Below the pieces are notes generated by a model. It saw nothing but the letters and a program-made list of their open reading frames with translations, had not been told where the DNA came from and did not search any database. From NCBI RefSeq assembly GCF_918797505.1, contig NC_092795.1, forward strand, positions 20,943,131 through 21,007,130: DNA of 64,000 bases, written 5' to 3'. The DNA is from Bemisia tabaci (taxonomy: Eukaryota; Arthropoda; Insecta; Hemiptera; Aleyrodidae). Position numbers and translations under genes: made by a program. Below, one piece after another: positions 23,128 to 34,000 of this stretch. Each line of letters opens with the position of its first letter. Position 1 is the stretch's first letter.

Positions 23128-26100
23128 CTGGGAAAAAAAATTTAATTCAAATTTAAAAATAGATGATACTGAAATAAACCACTTTAATGTAACGTACAAG
23201 GGAATAAAATATGGGATGATGATTGAGAGCAAAAAAAATTCCTTTGCTTGACTATCAATTTTTTACAATACAATCCACAAAATTGTGGAATCATTATATC
23301 TTTTCAGGAGGTAGCCAAAGCTATTACACACTTCTCTGCAAAAGGTGTTCAATAAGGACTGTAGGAAATTTAAAAAATATTGTGCTACCAAAAATTTATC
23401 ACTTGTTTTACAAAATTCAGTCAATTTCAACTTTTTAACTCTCACTTTCATCATTTTAAGGTGCAATATATTTTTTCCAACGCTTTTGCTACTCCTTAAA
23501 CGAGTGCTCAAAATCACCATTTGCCAGATGTTTGATGCTCACCTCCAGTTCTGCTACTACTACCGTTGAAGAATTAAAATGCCCATCTCTAAAGTAATTT
23601 TTGGTCCGAGAGTACAGAAATAATTAAGTCATTAGGAGCCCTATTTGGACTATTGGATGAATGAAGTACCATTCCAAATTTTTTGTTTCCATGACACTTG
23701 ATGCATCCAACCAAGATTACAAACAATTTTAGATCAGAAGACCTCTTACCTTGAGCAAATCTAATTCCCGCTTCTGCTCACTAATCTGAAATCGGTGTTC
23801 ACTCATTTCCTGCTGCATGTCAGATAATTTCTGCTGCTGCTTATGGATCAGTGATCTCAATTCTCTGACGCAGTTATGATCCTGGGAGGTAAAAGTCAAT
23901 TCAATTTCAATTAGTTCTTTATTTTCTCACTACATTAAATACAAAAATAATTCGCGACTCGACTCAGCCATGAGCTGTTTTAGTGTGGCTCAGTTAAGGT
24001 GCGCAATATGAGAAGTTGCTTCGGGGTAAAAGAGATTCATAACATGAGAATATTACTCCATGACTCAATGACTGCGTATGAGTTACACTTCCTGCCTTTT
24101 ATGGAATTATATTCCATAAAAAATTCCCTGCAGAATGGTTAAGCAATCACTCTTACTATGCGTGTATTCTTTTCCCTGTTGAATGATTTATTCTCTAGTA
24201 AAACATACCTCGAGGCCAGTTAAAAGTTTAAGTAGGAGGTATCAAACTACAATGGGCATTCAAAACATGAGGATGGTACTTAAAGACTGAAATTAATCTA
24301 CCTTTACTTCATCCATTGGAGTGACTAAACCACATCCTTGTTCGCACAATACAGGCCGTTTTGGATTATGTTCACACTCAGATAAGTGGCTGGACAGCTG
24401 ATCTAATTTCAGGATGGCAGTGCAACCATATGATGCATTATCACATGAAATATTCAATCTGAAAAGCAATTATCAATTTAAATTTGACTAGGCTTAAAAT
24501 GTTAAAGTATAAGGTAATACAGGAGACGCTTTATGTGAAAAGAAGTCTGTTTGCAAATTAAAACAATACATTTACTTACTTCCCTCTTGTGTAACTCATG
24601 CTTTTCTCATCAGACAATGAAGCATGCAATTCCTCAAATTCACAACCAGCTCAGTTAAAATGAATATTTCAAATTGCTTTAGGGTCTAAAGTAAAAGGCT
24701 ACCATGCTGAGACCCTCAAAATTTTAGGGCTGGAAACCCCTCCGTAGTGGGACCTTCTCCTTCAGTAAAGTTGCCATTCTTAAAGGGTTATCAACAAAAG
24801 AAAAACACTTTTACATCTTCTGCACTTCTTTGGAATGCATGACGCAACTAAGTCTCTGCTATTCAGAGAAAAGGTACAGTGCATGAGGGTCTTTCTGGTC
24901 TACCTGAGGGCGCAGGCAGAGATTGCAGCGCTGCAACTTCTGTCGGACTGAGGTCTTAGAATAACCTAACTCAAAGGCAAGAACTTCAGTAAGAGTTGCA
25001 TATAATAAAATTAATTCAACATTTGTTTGTAACTCTATTACTGGGTAATTTGGCATGGTTCAGTTCAGCAAGAGGCAAGTGCACAGTTTGACTCTTCATG
25101 AAGAGATGAGTCAGGTTTTATAATTAAGAGACTCATTAAAGGCAGGAAAGTGAGGTTGGGTATTTTATTAGATAAAATTTAAATAGACGGTATTAGTACC
25201 ACGTCACAGAAAAGCAATACATATTGAATTTTTTACATTGGTAGCATTGAAAGAGGTTATGCCGATGTTATTGTTTGGATCCAACGCGATATAATGGAGA
25301 ATCCCTATGATGACGTCGCCACTAATAGCGTCTATACATAATAAAATAATCAAATTAATCATTATCTTAAATACTTGAAACAGTGGTATCACCCAGAAAG
25401 AGAGTAACGATGACTCATGAAAAAGATTATCATACCTGGAAAGTAAATTCTTTAAAATCCGAGGAACAGGTTTCAACTGTGGTGTGAATAGAGCTTGTCT
25501 ATCAACAGGGCATGTTGGCTGCCTTGATAACCATTCATGAATACATTCTTTGCAAAACGCATGTTCACAAATGGGAGCCTAGAAATTGAGAGGACAATAT
25601 ATTAGCTAAGAAGTATACCCTTGAACTTGACATTGCTACATGAAGCAATGAGCTGAAATTTTCTGGCTGTCTATCAATAAAATCACCACTCATTAAACAC
25701 AAACAATGGCAAATTCAAAGAGAATAGAGCTCTTGTGTGCGGGGGATTTGCGACTTAAATACTCTTCCTTGCATGAACTTTGGCGAGAAACGCGGTGTTG
25801 CCACCGATTTTCTCTGCAATCTACTTCCAAGCTAAAAAATGCTCTCTAAGTTCAGACCGTAACTAAGGGGATATCATACGCTACATTGAGAGTCCACCTC
25901 TATATTTAGTAAAACTCCCCATGCGCAGATAGGGAGCAAATACATTAGCGAGGTTGCCATGGTCCGACTTAGGAGTCTCAAATCACAGTTGCAACCCTGA
26001 TAACATAATCTCTTCCTATCTGGGCATGGAGACTCTGACTAGTTATAGAGGTAAACATTCAGCGTAGCGAGGGATATCCCTTCATTATAGCCTCAACTTC

Positions 26101-26919
26101 GAGAGTTTCTTTTAAGTTTTGGAGTTGGTTTCAGAGAAAACTGGTGGTACCTTCATAATGTTTGCAAAATTTTACAAAGGAGTCAATACTTAGTTCCGAA
26201 TTCCTGACACATGCTAGAGCACCATTCCACAGTAGAGTTGGGAGAGAGCATTCCACGCTCGGCAGAACTGGATGAGGTGTCTAGAATAACAAGCCCTTGA
26301 CAAAGTAAGGAATCCAGGGGGCACCTCTGGAAAATGTTTAACAAAAGTATTATAGTCTACGACACTAAATGTGGCAGCAGAGGGGTGAACCAGGTGAACA
26401 GCTCAACCTGCTATCTGAGGGTGGATTGGCTTCGGCATGCTCGGAGCCTTTAAACGTGCCAAAATCCCTGCATTTTCACCTGTGAATAATAGGTTGAGCC
26501 ACTTACAAAATTCTGCTCCTCAGCCACCACAATCTGTACTACAGACTGTAGGCTTAGGGTTAATACTGAGGCAGGAGATGTTGAAATCAGCGTAGCAAGT
26601 CAAGAGGCCCCAAAGAACTGTCAGCATTTCCGTTGTCCAGCTACAAGTTGCCTCCTGAAGATATGATAAGTTAGAGCTACAGAGCCAACATATACCGAGC
26701 AACTTAAGAGCATAATAACTTTAAGAATTGAGAGTTTAGTACATAGTAGGGGAGCAATGTCAAAAAATGACTTAAATTAGGTGATTGAAACATGGCCTAC
26801 TTACAGGTATACATGGAAAAGGTACTTACTTGAACAGGATCTTCTAATACAGCTGAACAGATCGGACAAACTAATTCTTCGTCGACATCTTCGGAGAATC
26901 GTGTAAGTTCAAATCCCAT
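21837..26919 (-). CDS. RNF41: RNF41/NRDP1-type RING E3 ubiquitin ligase, complete, 6 exons
   Basis: Exons in transcript order are 26919-26830, 25578-25436, 24458-24302, 23881-23750, 23127-22972 and 22106-21837 (TGA at 21839-21837). All are GT-AG with agreeing phases: 948 nt, 315 aa, against 317 aa in human RNF41. Order: RING finger 18-56 of C3HC3D type (C18, C21, C34, H36, C39, C42, C53, D56); SIAH/TRAF-like zinc-binding segment (SCDNASYGC.., HLSECEHNP, CEQGCGL, HNC); coiled coil (HKQQQKLSDMQQEM..); C-terminal substrate-recruiting domain (RVTRWGGMISTPDELLQ, ETRQNNRRHYESYV, RIPGKQAVVV, EPGLVMIFAHGIE). In vertebrates it ubiquitylates ErbB3, BRUCE and other targets and works with USP8; the Drosophila orthologue is elgi. 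ATG 26919 matches the family start (MGFELTRF). Near certain. Confidence 0.97.
25436..26919 (-). CDS. RNF41: RNF41 exons 1-2: RING finger
   Basis: The first exon (26919-26830) encodes 30 residues with the first RING pair CPIC and ends CAA|GTAAGT in phase 0. The second (25578-25436) supplies APICEHAFCKEC and CPVD. The final Asp instead of Cys or His is the NRDP1-specific RING variant. Confidence 0.95.
25785..26215. mobile_element. Degenerate fold-back MITE in RNF41 intron 1 (same family as 56090-56592)
   Basis: The left arm (TTGCCACCGATTTTCTCTGCAA.., GGGGATATCATACGCTAC.., ATAGGGAGCAAATACATTAGC) is mirrored by the right arm (CCTATCTGGGCATGGAGACTC.., GGGATATCCCTTCATTATAGCCTCAA.., TTTCAGAGAAAACTGGTGG). 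Arms are clearly diverged, so this copy is old. A better preserved copy lies at 56090-56592. Confidence 0.72.
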
Positions 26920-28726
26920 TTTCTGCAAAAAACTTCGATGAAAGCCGCACAAAGCTAAAGCTAACTCTTACTTCCGACAAAGAGACGAACGCAAGTTGAT
27001 GCTTGATAGCATCGAATTACCGAAGATAACCTATAAACAAATGGCACCAATGGCAATGGCTAAAAAAGAAAACAAGCTGCTTCCAGTGTTGTCAATATGA
27101 ACTTTCCGAAAAAAGATAAAGGACTGCATATTTTTCCAGTACTTCAGGCAACCTTGGAGCCCGTCTTCCAACCTGTCCGATTTCCGCTTCTTTTATTTAC
27201 GAAAAACATTTTAGAACATTTTAGAAAACAATTTTTTGCATTTGGCCCCCAAGAGAAGTAACTCAGAAATAAGGAATGATCCTGTCTCAGCTATAATTAG
27301 GAGAGATAGTCTGAATGGAAAATTTTCGGGGAAAAAAATGTAAAAATCGTACTTCCTATCAGCTTTTTACGGGTCTGATAGTTGCACATAGAAAAGCTTG
27401 TAAAGAGGTCGTGAATAATCCGAGTTCAAGATTTGGACGTACCTATAAAATTTGTTTTCAAAGAGGTACAAGAGGAGAGGTAATTTGTTCTTTTTAAAAA
27501 TCTTTCTTGTAAAATGCTAAGTAGGTACAAAAGTAGGCATTTTGTTTTTCGTCTATTTTACAACATATTTTTTTTGCAAGTTTAACACAATATTTAGTTT
27601 TGTTAATACGTCTTTGTGCTACTAAGGTAACCGATCCCTGTATCAGGAGGGTGAGGAAAGTCTTAAGTTTTGATTGAGGCTTTGCAAGGGTTTAGAATCT
27701 CTTAGATATGCGGCTTCAACTGATTACAAATTCTCAAGGGGTCCACATTAAACCACGCTAAACCTCAGTAGTCTTCCCTTGCTGTGGAGTGGGAAGAGGG
27801 CTTCAAAGTTCAAGGAAGCATCCTCAATGATCAGATATTCCTCAAAGCGTATATAACTGAAACTGCAGAAACGTGTACCTATCAGACTTCCTGTACATCA
27901 TACTTTATTTTTTAAATAGAAAAAATACTCAACTTCATTTTTTTAAAACTTGCATTTTCCTCCTGTATTAATGCATTCCTGCAGTTTCACTGTCTATACA
28001 TTAAGTTCATAAGAGGGCCAAGAGTTATAATTTTGTTGATAAAAATTAAATCGTCAGGAAATGCTTCTAAAAGGCCACAAGAAAGAAGAAATGACTTCTA
28101 AAAGAGAATTTATTTGGACACTGGATATCCGTCTCAGATGGATAGGTTGTAAAGTGAGGTCAAATGAGGGGTGTGGAGGACAAGGCGCATAAGAGCAGTT
28201 TTTGAAAAAATTGAAATATTAATGATTTCAAGTGAAACTAGTCTTCACACATTATCTGTAAAAGCTCCCAAATTCCAATTTTTAAGCATCAAAAAGTCAG
28301 TTCGAACTTTCTTTTCGCCATAAAGATTCATGTAATTTCAAAACTTCAAATACATTTCTCAAAATAGCTAAAACTACACTAAAGTATGCTCTCCTTGTCC
28401 TCCAAGCACATTAAATCGCATCCTCGGAAGTATTTTCGATGAACGGTACGAGATTGAGAAGCTCAATCAAAAATATTTTTATGAAACTTATTTTATTCAA
28501 GATATAAAACAGAAATTTTATTTCCAATTCTTTAAAATTTCTCAAATACACGGTTCTTGACAAGTAGGTTGAAGACAGCGAGGAATGGGTACCTCTACTG
28601 TGCAGAAATATCACTTAGCGATACGCACATAGTGTGCGTAGTGAATATGTACTTAGCGCTACATCATAATGCATGAGTCACCTACTTGACATCTATTCCA
28701 CACTTTTTTATTGATTGGATACCTCC

Positions 28727-29287
28727 TATAATGGACCACTAGACAAGGTACGAATTTCAGCATTCTAACACATGTTTCTTAACCAAAATTTCACGTAAAA
28801 CACGATACGCACAACGAAAATTACCGAAATTAACTCCTTACGAAGATATTTTATGATTCTTGATGCGTAAATTCAAACCATCCGCTCATGAAAACTCTAT
28901 GCTCAACGTGATTCACATCGCGCGCTAAACGTTATCATGACAGTTTCTGCGATATAAAAATCTGGCAACCTCAATCTTGACGCTTTGGCTCAGCTGTAGC
29001 AAATTGCTAATAGTTCGAACAACACATGGTGGGAAATGAACATTGCTCGATTGAGAGGCTTGCAGAAACCGTTGTAGTGCGCGATTTGACTCACGTAGAG
29101 CCTTGAATTTCTTGTGAGCGGGCAGTTCAAATTCCTCATAACCAATGTGAAATAAAAACGTTAATATCTTTGTTAGGAGTTGGTTTAAGTAATTTTCGTT
29201 GTGCGAATCGTGCTCTACGTGAAATTCTGGTTAAGAAACATGTATCAGATTGCTTAAATTCGTACCTTGTCTAGTGGTCCATTATAA
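28727..29287. mobile_element. Fold-back MITE, ends TATAATGGACCACTAGACAA
   Basis: Arms of at least 130 bp: the left (ATGGACCACTAGACAAGG, CATGTTTCTTAACCA, AAATTTCACGT, CGCACAACGAAAATTAC) is mirrored at the right (GTAATTTTCGTTGTGCG, ACGTGAAATTCTGGTTAAG, CCTTGTCTAGTGGTCCAT). The outermost 11 bp are exactly complementary. The target duplication is ambiguous because the ends are TATA; TA is possible. Confidence 0.8.
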
Positions 29288-29811
29288 TTTCAGTTCTAAA
29301 AAATGTAAAATGAACAGCTGGATTACTACGGAAAGATAACTTGTAAATTCCATAAAACCAGGACAGGATACATGTTAACTTATCATATTAATGCTAACAA
29401 GAGAGGAGAACAAAGGATTTTGGTGTGGTTTTCTTTTACAACATAAGTGTTGAAAATTTTGATTCTGAAAAGAATGAATAGGTATTTGTTATATTTTAAA
29501 AACAATTTTATTTGGTTTTTTTTTCCAAATTGGAGGGAGAAGAAATTCAGAGAATTGGAAGAATTGCATAAAAAACTGAGGAATAGGTAGCTTTTGAGTC
29601 CATTCTTAAAAAAAACAGGCAATTTAATAAAAAAAACTACTCTGGGGGGGAAAATTAGAAATATAATAAAAAAAGGGAACAAATTGCATGCATTTTCTTC
29701 ATGATTCTTGCTCAAAAAAAGGAGAGATAATTCTTTAGTCAGAAAAGATTATGCAGCCAAAAATTTCCTTTTTTTTTAAATAGCACAAAATGAGGAAATG
29801 CGATTTGCCAG

Positions 29812-29860
29812 AGAAGTAGTAGTAGTAGTAGTAGTACTCCGGAGGAATAGTAGTAGTAGA
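29812..29860. repeat. (AGT)n microsatellite, interrupted
   Basis: About eight AGT/TAG units, a short interruption (CTCCGGAGGAA), then a few more units. Confidence 0.9.
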
Positions 29861-30009
29861 AAAAAATAAAATAAATTAGTGACTGTTAAAACGGAGTTAA
29901 AAGTTTAAACGGTGTTCATACCACAGACTAAAATGCAATTGCAACTACGTAACAAAAATAGCCACAAGAATAAAAAGTAAAGATATTTTAAACAACAAAC
30001 ACTAATAGG

Positions 30010-30201
30010 AATAAGATCACAGAAAAAAACAAAGAGAAAAGAGTTAAACTACGATTAAAGTTCAATGACCAATTAGCCATTCAGTCGTTTCCAAACACTT
30101 ATAGAAATAAGATCACAGCAGATAATAAATAGAAAAGTGTTAAACTCCGATTCAAGTTCAATGGCCAATTAGCCGTTCAGTCGTTCATTGAAATCGCTCG
30201 G
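30010..30201. repeat. 96 bp tandem duplication abutting the FIRRM stop codon
   Basis: AATAAGATCACAG starts a copy at 30010 and another at 30106. Both continue through AAGTTCAATG.CCAATTAGCC.TTCAGTCGTT. The upper copy runs into the FIRRM stop codon region (30185-30187), so the last coding bases sit at the edge of the duplicated unit and the other copy lies in the 3' UTR. Confidence 0.85.
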
Positions 30202-30820
30202 TTAAAGCCCTCAGGACAGAAGTTAACTGTCTCTTTTGGTCCTCGCTGACTTGACTAATGCTCTGGACCGTTAACTGAAGAAGAGAAGAACCGTTAGTTT
30301 TGATAGCATTAATACAAGTATCTATTTCTGATTTACAGTCAAGTTTAATTTTCTTCAATGGCACCTCTTCACACGACTGAGCCTCGTTCTCAAGGATGCA
30401 AATAGGCTTAAGGGTTGTAGGGTCTATGGGCACTGAGCATTTGTGAAAATACTTTATTTTATTTAATTTTTCCAAGTATTCACTTTCATCCAAAGGATTG
30501 AGAAACTTTTCAAGAGAGTGGTTCAGATATCTTTTGATGCATTCTTTCAAGTTTGGATTTTTGCCAGCAGTCAAGGATATCACTTCACCATACCTAGTAA
30601 TGATGGAGAAATATTCAAATGTCTCATAACTTTTTTGACGCACGGTAGGATTTGAGTCACAGAGCAAAGCCTGAAATAATTCCGTTGTGGTTCTGATGAT
30701 TTGATTTTTTCTATCATCCTCTTCAAGAATTTTATCACTTAATGCAGTCAGAATGATCAAAGTGCACATCTTGGGAAAAGAATTGCCTTTTGAACACAAA
30801 TTCTTTAACTTCAACAAAAC
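30185..30820 (-). CDS. FIRRM: FIRRM terminal exon
   Basis: The 636 nt exon begins after TTTTTTTCCAG and ends in TGA. It encodes the conserved LLCDSNPTVRQKSYETFEYF block, then a lysine/glutamate-rich linker with a basic patch (LKKIKL), then a C-terminal helix ending LTSVLRALTERFQ. Open reading extends upstream of the acceptor into the intron but without conservation. Confidence 0.88.
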   Translation of the reverse strand, partial: VLLKLKNLCSKGNSFPKMCTLIILTALSDKILEEDDRKNQIIRTTTELFQALLCDSNPTVRQKSYETFEYFSIITRYGEVISLTAGKNPNLKECIKRYLNHSLEKFLNPLDESEYLEKLNKIKYFHKCSVPIDPTTLKPICILENEAQSCEEVPLKKIKLDCKSEIDTCINAIKTNGSSLLQLTVQSISQVSEDQKRQLTSVLRALTERFQ

Positions 30821-30987
30821 CTGGAAAAAAAAATTGAACAAATTTCTTTTTAAACCAAAGCATACCTTATTCAAATAAAAAATTAAACAATTTAAAACTA
30901 TAAAAAGACCTCTATTTTTCGTCCTCTCAAGCTTGTTAATCAGAGAGTTGTTAAGAGCAATCATTTATCGGAAGCTTCTGTAGACTT

Positions 30988-31029
<42 letters not shown>

Positions 31030-34000
31030 GTGACTTTAAAAAAATTTTAGTATCAAAAATCTGCATAAAAAGAGGCGATTTCTAAATTTAATTTCAGAGC
31101 TGGGCTCAGTTCTCAGCTCTTCTTATGAAAGTTGTAATTTTTCAAAATCTTTGCTTCTAGGGGCTTAAAAACAAAAAAATCCAGCAAAAAGAAAACATCT
31201 CAATCTTCTCAGAAATCAAGAGCACTACTCAGAGGATCCATTAAACTCAACAGAAATACCCTCAAAAAGGATTTTTAAAGACAATACATATCCTAATAAA
31301 GTATTTTGGTCAATATTATTTTTCTTTTTTAATTTCTTTTTCGAGGATGGATTCAGTCTGCTTACTAGCGTCCAAATGAGGTACTAAGCCTCTCATTAAG
31401 ATCTGAGAAATGAGAATATTATGATTGAATTTTGCAATTCACTAAACAGCAATTGGGCATAGAAGCCTTAGTTTTCATTTTTCACAATTGTTAAAAGTGT
31501 TTGCTTAAGCATGACTAAAAGGGTAAAGAAATGTGGAAAGAGGATCACTAGCTGAATTATGAAAATAATTTTTATTATGTTTATTTTATAATGTATTAAT
31601 TTTATTATGTTTCAGTGCTGAAGTATTGTAGTAGCTTAGAGCTCTGCCCAAGATTTGTGAGGTCTGGCATTTGCTTCTTGTTCATCCACCAAAATACTTG
31701 ATCATTTCTAAGATTGCTTCGCTCGAGTTTTTCTTACTCTCTTCCAACCGCGTATGTGACTATCCTATTTTTCTCCTGTTGATTGACCTTAGTCAAATAA
31801 GTACTACTTAGCTTTTTAAGCGTTCAAAATAGGACTTATCTTCAGATTTTTATTTTTCTCTCTTCAACAACACAATTACTCACTAGCTAGTTCAGTTCAT
31901 GAGCACTGTCATTGACTGAAGCAGCAAGATGGTTCATTGATAAAGGTTCACTACTGGTCTACTGTGTTTCTTTTGCGACTTTTTTTTTATTTCTTTTTTT
32001 TAACTGCAGCACTATTGAATCAATAATAATTATCAATATAAGAATGGTACTATATAAAAATCCTAAAAAGTATAGCCATGTTTCCAGTTAAAAGAAAGTA
32101 AAAAAACCACAGAGATGATTAAATATTGGGACAGATTGCCACAATATAAATTTCAGTCCTCTCTGTCAAAGCATAGCACTTTTAGTCACCACACTACGTT
32201 TGAGCTGAAATGTGAGGAGCCTTATTTTGTCACTTCAGCAAGCAACCTCCTTTGACAATTTTTTTAAAATATTTTTTGGATCTTCCAGAGCCAATTTACA
32301 AAAATGGCAAAACAGGAGTTCAATAGTTTGATACATAGAAACTTTAGCCCACACTCCAATCAAAATCTAGGTAGGACACTATGTGACCTCTCCTTGTCAG
32401 CATGATAACGAAGCAAATTCACATTTTAAAGAATCTCGCTTGTAATGCTCTAAGTGAATTTCCCTATAACACTATCTCTCCCAACTCATGCTGTTTTCTT
32501 GCTTAACTTTTCATTGAAAAACAGGCAAAACAATTTTTCTTCACTTCTTCCTACAAGTGAGAAGAATGAGCAGGCAGACAGGAGGGGGGGGGGGGTGATA
32601 AGCTTCAGTTTCAATATTAATTGATTCAAAATAATACGGTGACTGACTAAAGCAGAGATTGTGATAAAAATCTGCATGCAGAGTCTCTTGAGACCATGTC
32701 AAAATAAAATAATTATTCAGACTGACACAGAAGAGCAGAATATTGCTGTTACTTCTATCCAATAGAAAAATTTAAAAGAAAACATGAAATACGTACATTA
32801 AAAATTTGACTATTGTCAAATTTGCTGAAAAGATGAACAGTGACTCGGGAGAGAGCACTCAAGAAATTATTGAACCATAGTTTCTCTCCACAACTACTTT
32901 CTTCTGAGCTTAAAATCGAATCTACGTTTGAGAAACAGTTCCATAGCTGAAGTGTTAGTTTGATGAAGTGCTCCCCTTGTCTTGGTGCTGCGTCAAAGTC
33001 AATAGCACACGCAATATCTAAAGCAGCTATCTGAAATGAAAACATTGTGTTGAGATCAGATATCAGGTAAGAATATTTCAATAGGTATGCATACATAGGG
33101 GGCTACGCCCCCTGGCCGCTACGCGGCCCGACCCCCTGAAGGCGCTTAACGCCATCAATGGGCCGCTGCGCGGCCCTATTTTTACCCTCCTATCAATGTT
33201 GATTTTATTTTCTCCCCTAAAAAATTACGATATGAGGTATACTTTACTTTTAGAATGAAATGATTTTTGTTTTTGATGAATAAAGAAAATAAAAATTTTT
33301 GAAGTCAAAATGATGCGTTCTGCAATGACTGATTAATGGAACATTGCAGTAAAACAACGAATAATGATAATCAGGTCATAATTAAAAATATAGCTGAGGA
33401 GTCAGGGATCGAACCCACATCACGAAGGATGTGAGCATTCCCGACGTCTTATACGACTCGTCCACCGCTCTTCGTGAGGTTTGCGGGCCGAATCTTGTGT
33501 TGATAAGAGTAGAGCTGATGCGCAGGCTACACATCCACTGCGCAACCTCCTCGACCACTGCGCATCCTCCCGCGCATAGCGGTAGCAGTCCCGGAGCATT
33601 CTGTAAATTTGTTCACTTTTATAACGTGATTTTAAAAAAACCTGGGTCCTATTTCCAAAATCTGAAGAGAGCGGGCTCATCTAGGGCCTATCACCTGTCG
33701 ATTTACGCAAAAATCATGGAAATCGGCCTGGTAAACCGCTCAAACGAACTATGACAAAAAGTATAAATTTACATTGTTTAAATGGGAGAATTCGCAACTT
33801 TACCACGTAATATAAAAAAACCTGGGTCATATTTTGAAAATCTGAAAAGAGTTGGCTTATCTACAGACAATTGCCTGTCGATAACCGCAAAAATCATGAA
33901 AATCGGCTCGGTAGAACGCTGGAACTAAGCGTTACCAGTTACGCAAAATTAGGAGGTCTCGGAGCTTATAGTATAGATGCCAAATGATTAAAATTTGTTT

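Larger units (their letters stand above)
26920..30184. other. Intergenic region between RNF41 and FIRRM
   Basis: The part just above 26920 is the RNF41 5' flank; a TTTGCAG just upstream of the ATG could be an acceptor for an untranslated first exon. The part just below 30185 is the FIRRM 3' flank. A fold-back MITE is at 28727-29287 and an (AGT)n tract at about 29815-29838. No coding exon is seen. Confidence 0.5.

Noticed and set aside
24859..25056. 65-residue minus-strand ORF in an RNF41 intron
   Set aside because: Lies between confirmed exons that already join in phase; no family resemblance.
29383..29715. 110-residue Phe/Leu/Lys-rich ORF
   Set aside because: Composition follows from the AT-rich low-complexity DNA; no start context or domain.
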